From IMG/VR virus record IMGVR_UViG_3300046810_000100, positions 62,001 through 126,000 of that record: a stretch of 64,000 nucleotides of DNA, one strand, 5' to 3'. Position numbers and translations under genes: made by a program. The stretch is from a virus. Positions 1 to 7,636 of the stretch are shown one piece after another. Under the pieces are notes generated by a model. That model saw only the letters and a program-made list of their open reading frames with translations, was not told the DNA's origin and made no database searches. Each line of letters opens with the position of its first letter. Within the stretch, counting starts at the first letter, position 1.

Positions 1-255
1 GCCGTTGGCCGACAAACTGAACCATTCGTCAGCTTTGAAGTAGTTGATACCGCGGTAGTTGCCCAACGCGAACCCCATCAGCCACTTCTCTACGAACTCT
101 TTCTCGTAGATGACGTGCGATACGTTGTGCGGCATGGTGCCGTCACTCATCATCGGCTTACCGTTAACCTTCTGAATCTGAACTTCATCAAGGAAACGGA
201 AATCTTCCTTGATAATTTCTGCGCGTTCTTCCTTAGACAAATGCTGAGCTGCCAT
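1..255 (-). CDS. Hypothetical protein (3' part outside window)
   Basis: An open frame starts at the ATG at 255 and runs off the left edge after 85 codons. The N-terminus begins MAAQHLSKEERAE and is charged and probably helical, followed by a more hydrophobic stretch (EKWLMGFALGNYRG). It lies only 2 bases downstream of the preceding gene's stop, so the two are probably co-transcribed. I recognise no family. Confidence 0.75.
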   Translation of the reverse strand, partial: MAAQHLSKEERAEIIKEDFRFLDEVQIQKVNGKPMMSDGTMPHNVSHVIYEKEFVEKWLMGFALGNYRGINYFKADEWFSLSANG

Positions 256-257
256 TG

Positions 258-662
258 TTATCCGAGCCTCTTCTGATCAAGTACTTTGTATTTTTCACCC
301 GTCACCAGTACAACCTTCGACAGATCGTAAACAATACCGTCCACGATGATCTTGGCTGCCAGTAACAGATGGTAATTGTTTTTCTGGCCTTCAACCTTCT
401 CCATGGTCACGTTCACTTCAGACTTTGGGAAGAGCTCTTTAATGTAGCTGTCGAACTCAGTCTTGGTGCGATCTACCATGGTCTCCGGTGTAGTACCATG
501 GGTAGCCCAGAGATAATAAAAAGAAGGAACCTGCCCGATTACCTTGCCTTGATCTCGGCGCGTGGTGAACCAGTACATGAAATGAAGTGCCAGTGCTTCT
601 TGTGGGGATTTGATTTCCCAACCAACTTTGGAGGACATAGTCCCTACGCAATAACCTGCCAT
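258..662 (-). CDS. Hypothetical protein, 134 aa
   Basis: The frame is complete. The ATG at 662 was chosen because an AAAGGG ribosome-binding site sits about 10 bases upstream; an internal ATG eight codons later lacks one. The N-terminal half is rich in aromatic residues (FMYWF, FYYLW). The C-terminal half reads like alternating beta strands (YHLLLAAKIIVDGIVYDL). It is the first gene after a terminator at 733-774 and is followed directly by the partial gene at the window edge. No family is recognised. Confidence 0.85.
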   Translation of the reverse strand: MAGYCVGTMSSKVGWEIKSPQEALALHFMYWFTTRRDQGKVIGQVPSFYYLWATHGTTPETMVDRTKTEFDSYIKELFPKSEVNVTMEKVEGQKNNYHLLLAAKIIVDGIVYDLSKVVLVTGEKYKVLDQKRLG

Positions 663-732
663 GATGGAAACCCTTTAGTGATCGGACCCTCTATAAGAAT
701 AAAACAGCAAAGCGCTGTAAGATGCGTGAAAC

Positions 733-774
733 AAAAAAATAAACCAAGGAAGGCACACCCTCCCCTGGTTTATT
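733..774 (-). terminator. Intrinsic terminator
   Basis: On the minus strand the arms AATAAACCA and TGGTTTATT pair, with G/C-rich inner sequence, and a run of seven T follows. It sits directly after the stop of the 213-aa gene. Confidence 0.85.
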
Positions 775-782
775 AAAGTTGC

Positions 783-1424
783 TTATTCGTCGTCTGATGA
801 GGTCTCAGCAGTAGCCAGCGGGTTGTTGCGCTCGCTGGTAACGTCGAACAGTTTCTTCGCACGATGATGGTCGATAGCGGCCCAAGTCTTATGGACATCT
901 ACTCGCTCACGGAACGACAATCCACCACCCATGCTTTCCATGTAGTGAGTGTGTCGAGCCTGTTGCTTGTCATCGACCGTTTCGATATGAAGCATGCCGT
1001 TCATAGCACGACGATAGAAAATGTTTTCCTCACCAATACCGACACACAGCTTGCTGAAGTTGCCCTCGTAACCCTCGATCAGGTCGTTCTGGTAATCCTG
1101 CTGAATGCCAGTGTGCGCCATGATGTAATCGCGCATGAAACCCTGAGCACCTTGCAGACCATTGACACTGCCGAGGTAACCAATTTCAAACCGACTGACG
1201 TAATCGCCATCAGACTTACCCAACAACCGCTTGCTCATTTCCCATGCTCGGGAATTTACAAACGTATTGAACCCGTCTAGCGCTCGAGTAGCTTGATCAG
1301 CTAGCCAGCCTCCACCCTGCTGGAATGCTTGCGCGACTTGGTTCGTGTAGTTGGAGTACTTCTGCATTTGGTTTTCCGTATAGCTACCTGAAATAGCGTA
1401 CGTAAATGCGTGAGCACTGTTCAT
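783..1424 (-). CDS. Hypothetical protein, 213 aa
   Basis: The ATG start at 1424 is preceded by AGAGGCAGGA. The protein is Asn/Gln- and Gly-rich in its first 100 residues, contains no membrane segment, and ends in an acidic tail (TSSDDE). It lies 19 bases downstream of the RNA polymerase beta-prime gene and just before a strong terminator, so it is the last gene of the chmA/RNAP transcription unit. No family is recognised. Its position beside an RNAP subunit does not prove a transcription role. Confidence 0.85.
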   Translation of the reverse strand: MNSAHAFTYAISGSYTENQMQKYSNYTNQVAQAFQQGGGWLADQATRALDGFNTFVNSRAWEMSKRLLGKSDGDYVSRFEIGYLGSVNGLQGAQGFMRDYIMAHTGIQQDYQNDLIEGYEGNFSKLCVGIGEENIFYRRAMNGMLHIETVDDKQQARHTHYMESMGGGLSFRERVDVHKTWAAIDHHRAKKLFDVTSERNNPLATAETSSDDE

Positions 1425-1443
1425 TAGTCCTGCCTCTAACTGG

Positions 1444-3060
1444 TTACGCCAAGATCGGTGTTTGCGACATCAGCGTGTTAAGGTTCATAAGGTTAGTGGC
1501 CGCCTGCCCAGCGTAGTCGCCAACCCTGAACGGAATGTTGCGGTCCAGCACTTGGTGGTGACCGAATGCGCCGTAAGCTTTCGCTTTGGATTCGTTGTCA
1601 ACCATGATAACAACATACACGTTGTCACCGTCAAAGTCGGCGTTGGCCTCTTTAACTGCCAAGATTGGAATCTTGATACTTTCGTCTTCAAGGTCCCGGT
1701 TGATACGCAGGAAGAATGCCCGCAGACTGAGATATTCAATCGACGGATTTCGACCAGCTTCGATGACACACTTACGGTTTACCTCCAGATCCGTAAAGAA
1801 TTCATCGATCAGTGGATCAATATTGTACGCCGCTTGGTTAATTCGACGAATTGCTTCGTACGGAGTATGACCACGACGATACAGGAACGAGGTGATGTGA
1901 TACTCCAGCATCGACAAGCACATCTTCCACGGAACCAACAGTTCGTCCGGGTTGATGATACCAGTCTGCGAGGTGATCACAGAACGACCGGTGAATGGCA
2001 ATGCACCAGACGCCACGTGCTTACGGTTGATAGCCGGTTTACCAAACAACGCTTTCGGGTTGTTGATCTTCCGGTACTGATCCGCCAGATTGACCAGAGT
2101 CTTACCAACGATCGCTACGTTCTTCTTCAGATCAACCTGAGACAGTTTGACTACCTGATTGGAACGCTTGGTGTCGGCGATGGCAAAATACAGCTTAGCC
2201 GTTTCTGGTTGGTGACTGTACGAGTAAATCTCTTTACCCGCCTTCTCCAACACAGTAGCGTAACGGTTCGGTACCTTGATGTATTTGCAGAAGGCCAAGT
2301 GGCGGTTCTTCTGGTACACATCCATCAACAACACGCCTTCGTGAGAAGTGGTGCAGTGACGTTTGCCGTTACCGATCAACATCCAGTGCATCAGGTCGTC
2401 GCAACGCTCGTGGAACGTATTGAGGTCGATCTGAGTGATCTGGAGTTCTTCCAACATGTTGCGCAGAAGTACCTGAGTGGTGTTCTTCTGTTTATTGACC
2501 TGAGCACGATAGACCGGGTCAATGAAGTAACGCGGCACACAGACCTTCGGGCTACCAATACCCACCTTGTTAAAGAAGGTTGTGAAGAAGCCGATGTTGA
2601 TGAAAGCAGTTACACCTTCAGGACAACGCAACCACAGACGAGTATCCTCGCCCTTGTCCAAGAACAGCTCAGGGACATCACCACAGACGTCACAGGCTTT
2701 GCCTTGCTTCAGTCGGTAGTTACCCCGCAGCTTACCACAAGTACAACGTGCAACCGTTTCAAACGAGTTACCATTGAACTCCATCCGAGTGAGACGCGCC
2801 AGTGTATCGCGATCTTCCTGGATGTTGAAATCGAAGTCGTTCAGGTAGACCGGCTTGAGGCGACTGGTATCGTGAAGATAGTCGAAATCCTCGAAGTCGA
2901 TATACAACGGACGAGAGTAAAGCGGGTCGTCTTCCAAGGACTTACCGAACTTCTTGGCAAACGCTGTGAAGTGCGGAATCGGATCCAGTGCTTCTTCGCT
3001 GTACTGTGTTAGTGCAGCAATAGCTTTTTCATTGGAAGGAGTAAGTTCGGGAAGGTACAT
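1444..3060 (-). CDS. RNA polymerase beta-prime N-terminal piece (probably non-virion RNAP)
   Basis: This 538-residue protein matches the first part of bacterial RpoC. Residues 106-126 hold CxC-x14-CxxC (C106, C108, C123, C126), the same layout as the RpoC zinc ribbon. Around residues 350-365 is FTGRSVIT, matching the RpoC 'YSGRSVI' segment near the lid. Around residue 472 is the invariant NADFDGD loop, whose three aspartates hold the catalytic magnesium. The protein ends soon after, so the rest of beta-prime must be a separate polypeptide, as in the split phiKZ enzymes. It is downstream of chmA in the same orientation. From memory phiKZ has gp54 (shell) beside gp55 (non-virion RNAP subunit), so I infer this is the non-virion enzyme. 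Assignment to beta-prime is firm; non-virion is likely. Confidence 0.92.
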   Translation of the reverse strand: MYLPELTPSNEKAIAALTQYSEEALDPIPHFTAFAKKFGKSLEDDPLYSRPLYIDFEDFDYLHDTSRLKPVYLNDFDFNIQEDRDTLARLTRMEFNGNSFETVARCTCGKLRGNYRLKQGKACDVCGDVPELFLDKGEDTRLWLRCPEGVTAFINIGFFTTFFNKVGIGSPKVCVPRYFIDPVYRAQVNKQKNTTQVLLRNMLEELQITQIDLNTFHERCDDLMHWMLIGNGKRHCTTSHEGVLLMDVYQKNRHLAFCKYIKVPNRYATVLEKAGKEIYSYSHQPETAKLYFAIADTKRSNQVVKLSQVDLKKNVAIVGKTLVNLADQYRKINNPKALFGKPAINRKHVASGALPFTGRSVITSQTGIINPDELLVPWKMCLSMLEYHITSFLYRRGHTPYEAIRRINQAAYNIDPLIDEFFTDLEVNRKCVIEAGRNPSIEYLSLRAFFLRINRDLEDESIKIPILAVKEANADFDGDNVYVVIMVDNESKAKAYGAFGHHQVLDRNIPFRVGDYAGQAATNLMNLNTLMSQTPILA

Positions 3061-3071
3061 GACTGACTCCA

Positions 3072-3126
3072 GAAAAAAGAGAAAAAAGAACTAGAAAGCG
3101 AAGAGGTGTTACCCTCCTCGCTCTCT
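3072..3126 (-). terminator. Terminator after chmA
   Basis: On the minus strand an AGA(G)AGCGAGGAG arm pairs with CTCTTCGCT, and two T6 runs follow. Some read-through would be needed to express the RNAP subunit behind it, since no early promoter element is visible in the gap. Confidence 0.8.
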
Positions 3127-3151
3127 GGTTCATTACGACGCGATGGCCGTC

Positions 3152-5152
3152 TTACATGAAGGATTGACCCATGTTGTACGCCACGCCCAGGCCCGAACCA
3201 GTCGGGTTGTTGGAACCGGCGGCCGACACAGTGGCCAGACCTACGCCCGGTGCGTACACCAGAGCGTTCGAACGCCAGCTGCCGAGGTTGTTCGCCACGT
3301 TCAGTTGACCGATGCTGTCCATTGCTTCACCCAGTGCCGACATGAAGTCCGGTGCCCAGATGTGCGGTTGTGCGAAACCGTTGATGTGAACCTTGCCATC
3401 GAAGATCGACGACGACAGTTCAACACGCAGTTTCTGAGCGCGTTGCTTGAACTCTTCGTGCGGGTTGGACCCGTACTGAGTGCCCAGGTACGACTCGATC
3501 GCTGCTTGGCCGCCCTTGCCCTTGACGTGCGAGATCATCATCTCGTCCACTTCCTGGGTGTTGAGCTTCTTGTCGCCGTACTCGGCCAGGCCGTTTACTG
3601 CGATCATGCCGGTAGGCAGGAGCACTGGCTTGCCAGGGTTCCAGCCGCTGTTGGCTGCCAGGTTGCGCTTGATGATTTCGGACAGCTTGTTGTTGGTCAT
3701 TGCATCGATCAGAGCGATCGTGGTCTTGACCTCGTTCACGTTGGACTTGCCGGCCAGGCGGAACAGGAAGTTCATGATCGACGCATGCGGACCGCTCGAG
3801 ATCAGGTTGACCTGGAACGTTGCATGTGGGGACACATTCTGGCGAATCCATTGGTTCACCAGATCGGTATCCGCGATCTTCTTGTCGTCCAGAGTGATGC
3901 GCTGAGCTTGCAGACCGCCAGGGATCTGAGCCAGCATCTGGTTGATGCGAACTTCCAGGTCAGCCAGGTTGCCGCGTGCACCAACACTGTGACGACGCAA
4001 GGCTTCTGCGAAGACGTAGTTGTTGTTGGTGGACATCAGCAGGTACAGGCCGTAGAAGAACGGGTACAGACCGCCGTTGTTCTGCAGTTGCTCACCAGCT
4101 TGCACCGCTTCCACGGTGATTACTGGACGCAGTGGACGGTAACCGTTCGGGAACACTGCACCACCCATGCCGCCGGCGCCCAGGAAGTTCTGGAGGTTCG
4201 ACATCTGGTCTGGAGTGCGGTGCGACATGATGAAGCGGTTGTGCTCTTCCCAGCTAACAGCGTTCAGGCCAACGATCGCAGTAGCTCGAGCGATCTCTTT
4301 CGAGTTGCCGGAGTAGTTGCTGATGTTGCTGTTGTTGTTGATGGTGGAAGCGATCACTTCCATGTTGGCCGCGGTCAGAGTACGACCTTTGGTTACACGG
4401 TTGCTGATGGCGCTAACGCGAGCTTCGGCGCAGTTGTCCTTGCCGTATGGCTGCTCAGGAGTTGCGAACGGGTTTGGAGTTGCATAGCCAGCGGCGCAGA
4501 TTTCCTGAACCGATTTGACCATGATGGCTTCTTCCCACTCGCTCGCCAGGTAGTTGGCGATGTTGTGAGGCCAGTCTTTCTGCTCGCCGGCTTCGGGATG
4601 CGCGAGCATCTCCAAATCCACCACGATCATGTTGATCACGGATACGTTCTTGACGCCTTGGCTTTCGGCGTGACGGACGTAGTGACCTTTCAGCTTTTCC
4701 AGGAACTGACCGTTGGCGTATTGGGCCGGGGCAACAGGGATCGAAACCTGTTGGGTCATGTTGTTCATGCCGCTGATGGTGATGCGCTCAGAACCGATGG
4801 TCAGGTTGCGGTTGGAGAACAGGACGCCCATGACGTACATGGTGCCTTCGTAGGTGCAGTACAGGCCCAGGCCGGGAAGCAGCGGCGAGATCGAGGAGGT
4901 CAGGGATTCGATCGTTGGAATGATCTTGCGCTGCAGTTCGTTGGTGGTGGACTTCTTCGCGTTCTCGTAGATCTGTGCAACCTTCTCCATGGTTTCGGAG
5001 ACTTCTTTCAGGTTGCGGTTGTCCGAGGTCATGGACGGGAGACGGAACAAACCTGCCAGGCCGCCGACAGGAGCATTGTTGCCGCCAGTAGGCTTGCCGG
5101 TGTTGTCGTCGCTGGTGCCCCAAGCGCTGCTGTCGCCAGTGTTCAAAGTCAT
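3152..5152 (-). CDS. chmA: Probable chimallin, phage nucleus shell protein
   Basis: This 666-residue soluble protein has no signal peptide or membrane span. The N-terminal 60 residues and the last 25 are Gly/Asn/Ser-rich and probably disordered, flanking an alpha/beta core. That layout, and a length close to the about 630 residues of known chimallins, fits a lattice protein whose flexible tails link subunits. Chimallin encloses the replicating genome in a protein nucleus. Support comes from context: it has an early promoter at 5239-5246, strongly biased GC-ending codons typical of an abundant product, a phage RNAP beta-prime piece next door (as with phiKZ gp54/gp55), and PhuZ 7 kb away. I could not align it to a known chimallin. 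The main alternative is another abundant early structural protein; the major capsid protein is less likely because an early promoter drives it. The ATG at 5152 has AAGGA upstream. Confidence 0.72.
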   Translation of the reverse strand: MTLNTGDSSAWGTSDDNTGKPTGGNNAPVGGLAGLFRLPSMTSDNRNLKEVSETMEKVAQIYENAKKSTTNELQRKIIPTIESLTSSISPLLPGLGLYCTYEGTMYVMGVLFSNRNLTIGSERITISGMNNMTQQVSIPVAPAQYANGQFLEKLKGHYVRHAESQGVKNVSVINMIVVDLEMLAHPEAGEQKDWPHNIANYLASEWEEAIMVKSVQEICAAGYATPNPFATPEQPYGKDNCAEARVSAISNRVTKGRTLTAANMEVIASTINNNSNISNYSGNSKEIARATAIVGLNAVSWEEHNRFIMSHRTPDQMSNLQNFLGAGGMGGAVFPNGYRPLRPVITVEAVQAGEQLQNNGGLYPFFYGLYLLMSTNNNYVFAEALRRHSVGARGNLADLEVRINQMLAQIPGGLQAQRITLDDKKIADTDLVNQWIRQNVSPHATFQVNLISSGPHASIMNFLFRLAGKSNVNEVKTTIALIDAMTNNKLSEIIKRNLAANSGWNPGKPVLLPTGMIAVNGLAEYGDKKLNTQEVDEMMISHVKGKGGQAAIESYLGTQYGSNPHEEFKQRAQKLRVELSSSIFDGKVHINGFAQPHIWAPDFMSALGEAMDSIGQLNVANNLGSWRSNALVYAPGVGLATVSAAGSNNPTGSGLGVAYNMGQSFM

Positions 5153-5236
5153 GGTATAATTTCCTTGTGTACGAAGATAGTTTGCTTAAGCGAGACCATA
5201 TTCACAAATGTCGAACATCTGTATTACTAGTCCCAT

Positions 5237-5256
5237 TAGTAATGTAGGCTTCAAAT
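5237..5256 (-). promoter_or_regulatory. Early promoter element upstream of chmA
   Basis: The minus strand reads TGAAGCCTACATTACTA. The core TACATTAC (5239-5246) differs by one base from the phiKZ early consensus TATATTAC and recurs upstream of five other transcription units here. It is 87 bases before the chmA start, with AT-rich sequence on its upstream side. Confidence 0.75.
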
Positions 5257-5433
5257 TTTCTTAGCCCACCCCGTTTACACCCTAAACGTCTAGGATGATA
5301 TAGGCAAAGTGGCATTAAAACCCACACCACGAATTTTTAAATTACGCTATGGTCCCTTCAGGGAATTACCCCTGATGTGTGTATCCACATATAATAGCAT
5401 TCATCTGAAACTTTATTTCCAGAAGGCTATCCC

Positions 5434-6534
5434 ATGCTTACCCTTTCTTTACCTGATATCGGAAAGTTCGTCTACCCCCGTAGTCGCTTTGCTGGAATGG
5501 ATAACCTTCAACGTGTCACTGAAATCAACCGCAAAGACTTCCGTGACTACGTTGACCGCACACCTTTCAATCTGGAGAACCAGCACCGACTGGTAGGGTT
5601 GTTGCAGATGCTCAGCATCGATCCAGACTGGGAACTCGATTACGTGGTAAAGTATACACGTTTCCGTGCTAATTCATTGTGCACCACGTTTAAGATTACT
5701 TCTATCAACCACATCGGTGACACGACGGTTGATGGTTTCTATCGTGAGAACGTTCAAGAGCACTGGGTTCTGATCGATAACACGAAGACCTACGCCTATA
5801 ATGACGACCTTCGTGTAGAAAAACTGAAACCGGTTATCCCGTTGTTCTCTACGGTATTGGAACGTGGGTACAAACACACTGTCGAGAAACCCGTCATTAA
5901 AGGACAGTTCAAGGACTGTGCCATCATCGGTATCGATCTGGTAGAGCTGGCGCTGGGCTGGTGGTTGTACATGAACCAAGACCGCCTGACCAACACGGGT
6001 ATCCATGCGTATGTCTGTCAGTACCCGCTGGTCACCGCTACCCTGATCCACAACCAGTTGACGGTCACGAACATCCTCTACGAGTTCTTTGTAAAGGAAG
6101 AGCCGCTGAAGATTCTCCTCTCTACTAACAATGTGGTGTTCAACACGTTGGGTGAGGAGAAGCTGCTCAAGGAATATCTGGTCTTCCTTATTGACACCCT
6201 CACGGATCGTCGTCTGATAGATGTGGGTAACCTGATCACCCAGATCGGTAGTGTATATCGGGAGCCGTTCTTCAACTATGTTGATCCGGGTCAGAACAAT
6301 GTGTTCTCGCAAACTGTGTGGGCTTGGGAACCTCAAGTGCTGAAGCTGTACGCCATCTATCTGGCGATCGGTAACCGCATGGGCTACAAGGCGAGTGACA
6401 TCAACGTTCCTATCAACCGTTGCATTGACACTATGATTAACCGCTACAGAAGTGTGCCGGGTAATAGTTTCCGACAGGTGTTGGTCGATTTGGCTAAAGA
6501 AGTGAAAGAACTGAACATCGTCAATTTTAATTGA
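5434..6534 (+). CDS. Hypothetical protein, 366 aa
   Basis: This is a single plus-strand gene between divergent chmA and the convergent gene at 6666. ATG 5434 has AGAAGG upstream. The protein is mixed alpha/beta, with no membrane helix strong enough to call, although a hydrophobic stretch (LVELALGWWLYM) lies near residue 175. It has none of the nucleotide-binding or nuclease motifs I looked for. A 60-base AT-rich leader lies upstream, but it does not match the early promoter element, so later expression is likely. Confidence 0.88.
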   Translation: MLTLSLPDIGKFVYPRSRFAGMDNLQRVTEINRKDFRDYVDRTPFNLENQHRLVGLLQMLSIDPDWELDYVVKYTRFRANSLCTTFKITSINHIGDTTVDGFYRENVQEHWVLIDNTKTYAYNDDLRVEKLKPVIPLFSTVLERGYKHTVEKPVIKGQFKDCAIIGIDLVELALGWWLYMNQDRLTNTGIHAYVCQYPLVTATLIHNQLTVTNILYEFFVKEEPLKILLSTNNVVFNTLGEEKLLKEYLVFLIDTLTDRRLIDVGNLITQIGSVYREPFFNYVDPGQNNVFSQTVWAWEPQVLKLYAIYLAIGNRMGYKASDINVPINRCIDTMINRYRSVPGNSFRQVLVDLAKEVKELNIVNFN

Positions 6535-6599
6535 TTTTCATCTTACGGGAGAAGACTTAACGGTTTAATCCGACGAAGTACTTCCTTTTTTACAAATAA

Positions 6600-6658
6600 A
6601 AATGAAAATAAATTGAAAATCCTTATACTCCTACTGCCCCGCAAAGGGCAGTAGGAGT
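6600..6658 (-). terminator. Terminator between convergent genes
   Basis: The hairpin has perfect 13-base arms, ACTCCTACTGCCC and GGGCAGTAGGAGT (6627-6658), with a short loop. On the minus strand it is followed by T-rich sequence, so it mainly ends the 173-aa gene. It may also stop the plus-strand 366-aa gene. Confidence 0.88.
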
Positions 6659-6665
6659 TATAGGT

Positions 6666-7187
6666 TTATGGCTGCTTGGCTACAACGTCTACACCTGTGG
6701 CAAAGTTACTACCATCAGAATCCATGACAAACCCGACCCCGCAAGTACTCCCCTTCTGACAGAACGCCAGCCATGTCTCATAGGACCCTACCTCGCGACC
6801 GAAGGTTGTGGCTTTGGTAACGGCCAACCACTGAGCCAACTCTTCGATGTTGTCGAATGCAGGACTCTTTGGTGTACCTTCCGTTGTGGTTTCGTAGAGC
6901 ATGAAGTGTGTCTTCTCTTCTTCAGCCCAGACCGGCATGTACCGGTTCCTTTCAGGGCGCTTGCCGTTCCATGCCTCATAAGACAGCTTCTTGCTATCCT
7001 CAGAGGCGTAGTCAGGATATTCGCCCCGATCCCACTTCGCCTTTTCCTCGTCGTAGTCAGTGCTATCTCCATGCCACCGACTACCGTCGTGCTGAGGAAT
7101 GTACCACACGCTACCGTCATGGTGATGACCACGAGGATCAATAGGGTGTGCCCAATCCTTGGGAACCTTGCGAATTTCACGACTCAT
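6666..7187 (-). CDS. Conserved phage protein of unknown function, 173 aa
   Basis: The ATG at 7187 was chosen over the one at 7226 because it has AAGGGG upstream, while the longer start would sit almost on the early promoter at 7231-7238. The protein begins SREIRKVPKDWAHP and contains a 'YMPVWAEEEKTHFMLYE' segment followed by TTEGTPKSPAF. I recall this pattern from many Pseudomonas and other phage hypothetical proteins: an N-terminal Arg/Pro/Trp motif, a His/Asp/Trp-rich middle, then a 'P-W-E-T-MYE-T-EGTP-SP-F' block. Their function is not known to me. It is under its own early promoter and ends at a strong terminator, so it forms a one-gene early unit. Confidence 0.85.
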   Translation of the reverse strand: MSREIRKVPKDWAHPIDPRGHHHDGSVWYIPQHDGSRWHGDSTDYDEEKAKWDRGEYPDYASEDSKKLSYEAWNGKRPERNRYMPVWAEEEKTHFMLYETTTEGTPKSPAFDNIEELAQWLAVTKATTFGREVGSYETWLAFCQKGSTCGVGFVMDSDGSNFATGVDVVAKQP

Positions 7188-7228
7188 GTATTGCCCCTTA
7201 CCTGAATTAATAATTACATCTATCACAC

Positions 7229-7246
7229 AAGTAATGTAGGTTTGAC
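7229..7246 (-). promoter_or_regulatory. Early promoter element
   Basis: The minus strand reads CAAACCTACATTACTT, with core TACATTAC at 7231-7238, identical to the chmA element. It is 44 bases before the chosen start of the 173-aa gene. Confidence 0.75.
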
Positions 7247-7258
7247 TTCAACTGTATC

Positions 7259-7624
7259 TCACTCAGGAGTTATCAATTTGGTCATGCACGGATGGTTTGC
7301 TAGCCAGTCAGCCTTCTCTCTCAGCTCACGGAGGTACCCGCGCGCACGACGTAGTTCGTTGTAATGATGAGTACAGATCCACGTTCTATTTTCGAGCACA
7401 GTTAACAATATTGACTTTTCAGTCCTTGTGCAGAAGCGGTACCACCACGGCTTCTGGTCATATGCAGCTAACGCGTTCTTAGCGTACGCCACTTCACTAG
7501 CTGACTTCAGATACGCAGTTAAACACTGATTAACCAACTGTGCCAGTTCGCGTGCCTTGGCGGATGATTCCGTTTGCACGGCACGTTTATACCTAGCTGC
7601 TTCTAAGGAATGCAACGTGCCCAT
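7259..7624 (-). CDS. Hypothetical protein, 121 aa
   Basis: ATG 7624 has AGGAG upstream and lies 12 bases after the DNA polymerase stop, so the two are probably one transcript. The protein is highly helical and basic, with long stretches rich in Ala, Glu, Arg and Leu. It contains a tryptophan cluster (KPWWYRF) near residue 78. No family is recognised. A role accompanying the polymerase is possible only by position. Confidence 0.85.
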   Translation of the reverse strand: MGTLHSLEAARYKRAVQTESSAKARELAQLVNQCLTAYLKSASEVAYAKNALAAYDQKPWWYRFCTRTEKSILLTVLENRTWICTHHYNELRRARGYLRELREKADWLANHPCMTKLITPE

Positions 7625-7636
7625 GGCCGTCTCCTA

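Noticed and set aside
3152-5152. Reading the 666-aa protein as the major capsid protein
   Set aside because: An early promoter and an adjacent RNAP subunit gene fit the shell protein better. Capsid genes of this lineage are late, and I see no capsid-type N-terminal scaffold with a protease site. It stays as an alternative until a structural match is made.
3143-5230. 695-codon plus-strand frame opposite chmA
   Set aside because: It is an antisense shadow of a gene with strong codon bias, and it reads through the chmA terminator and early promoter.
7188-7226. Longer start (ATG 7226) for the 173-aa early gene
   Set aside because: It would place the start codon within about 5 bases of the early promoter core and has no ribosome site. 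ATG 7187 has AAGGGG.
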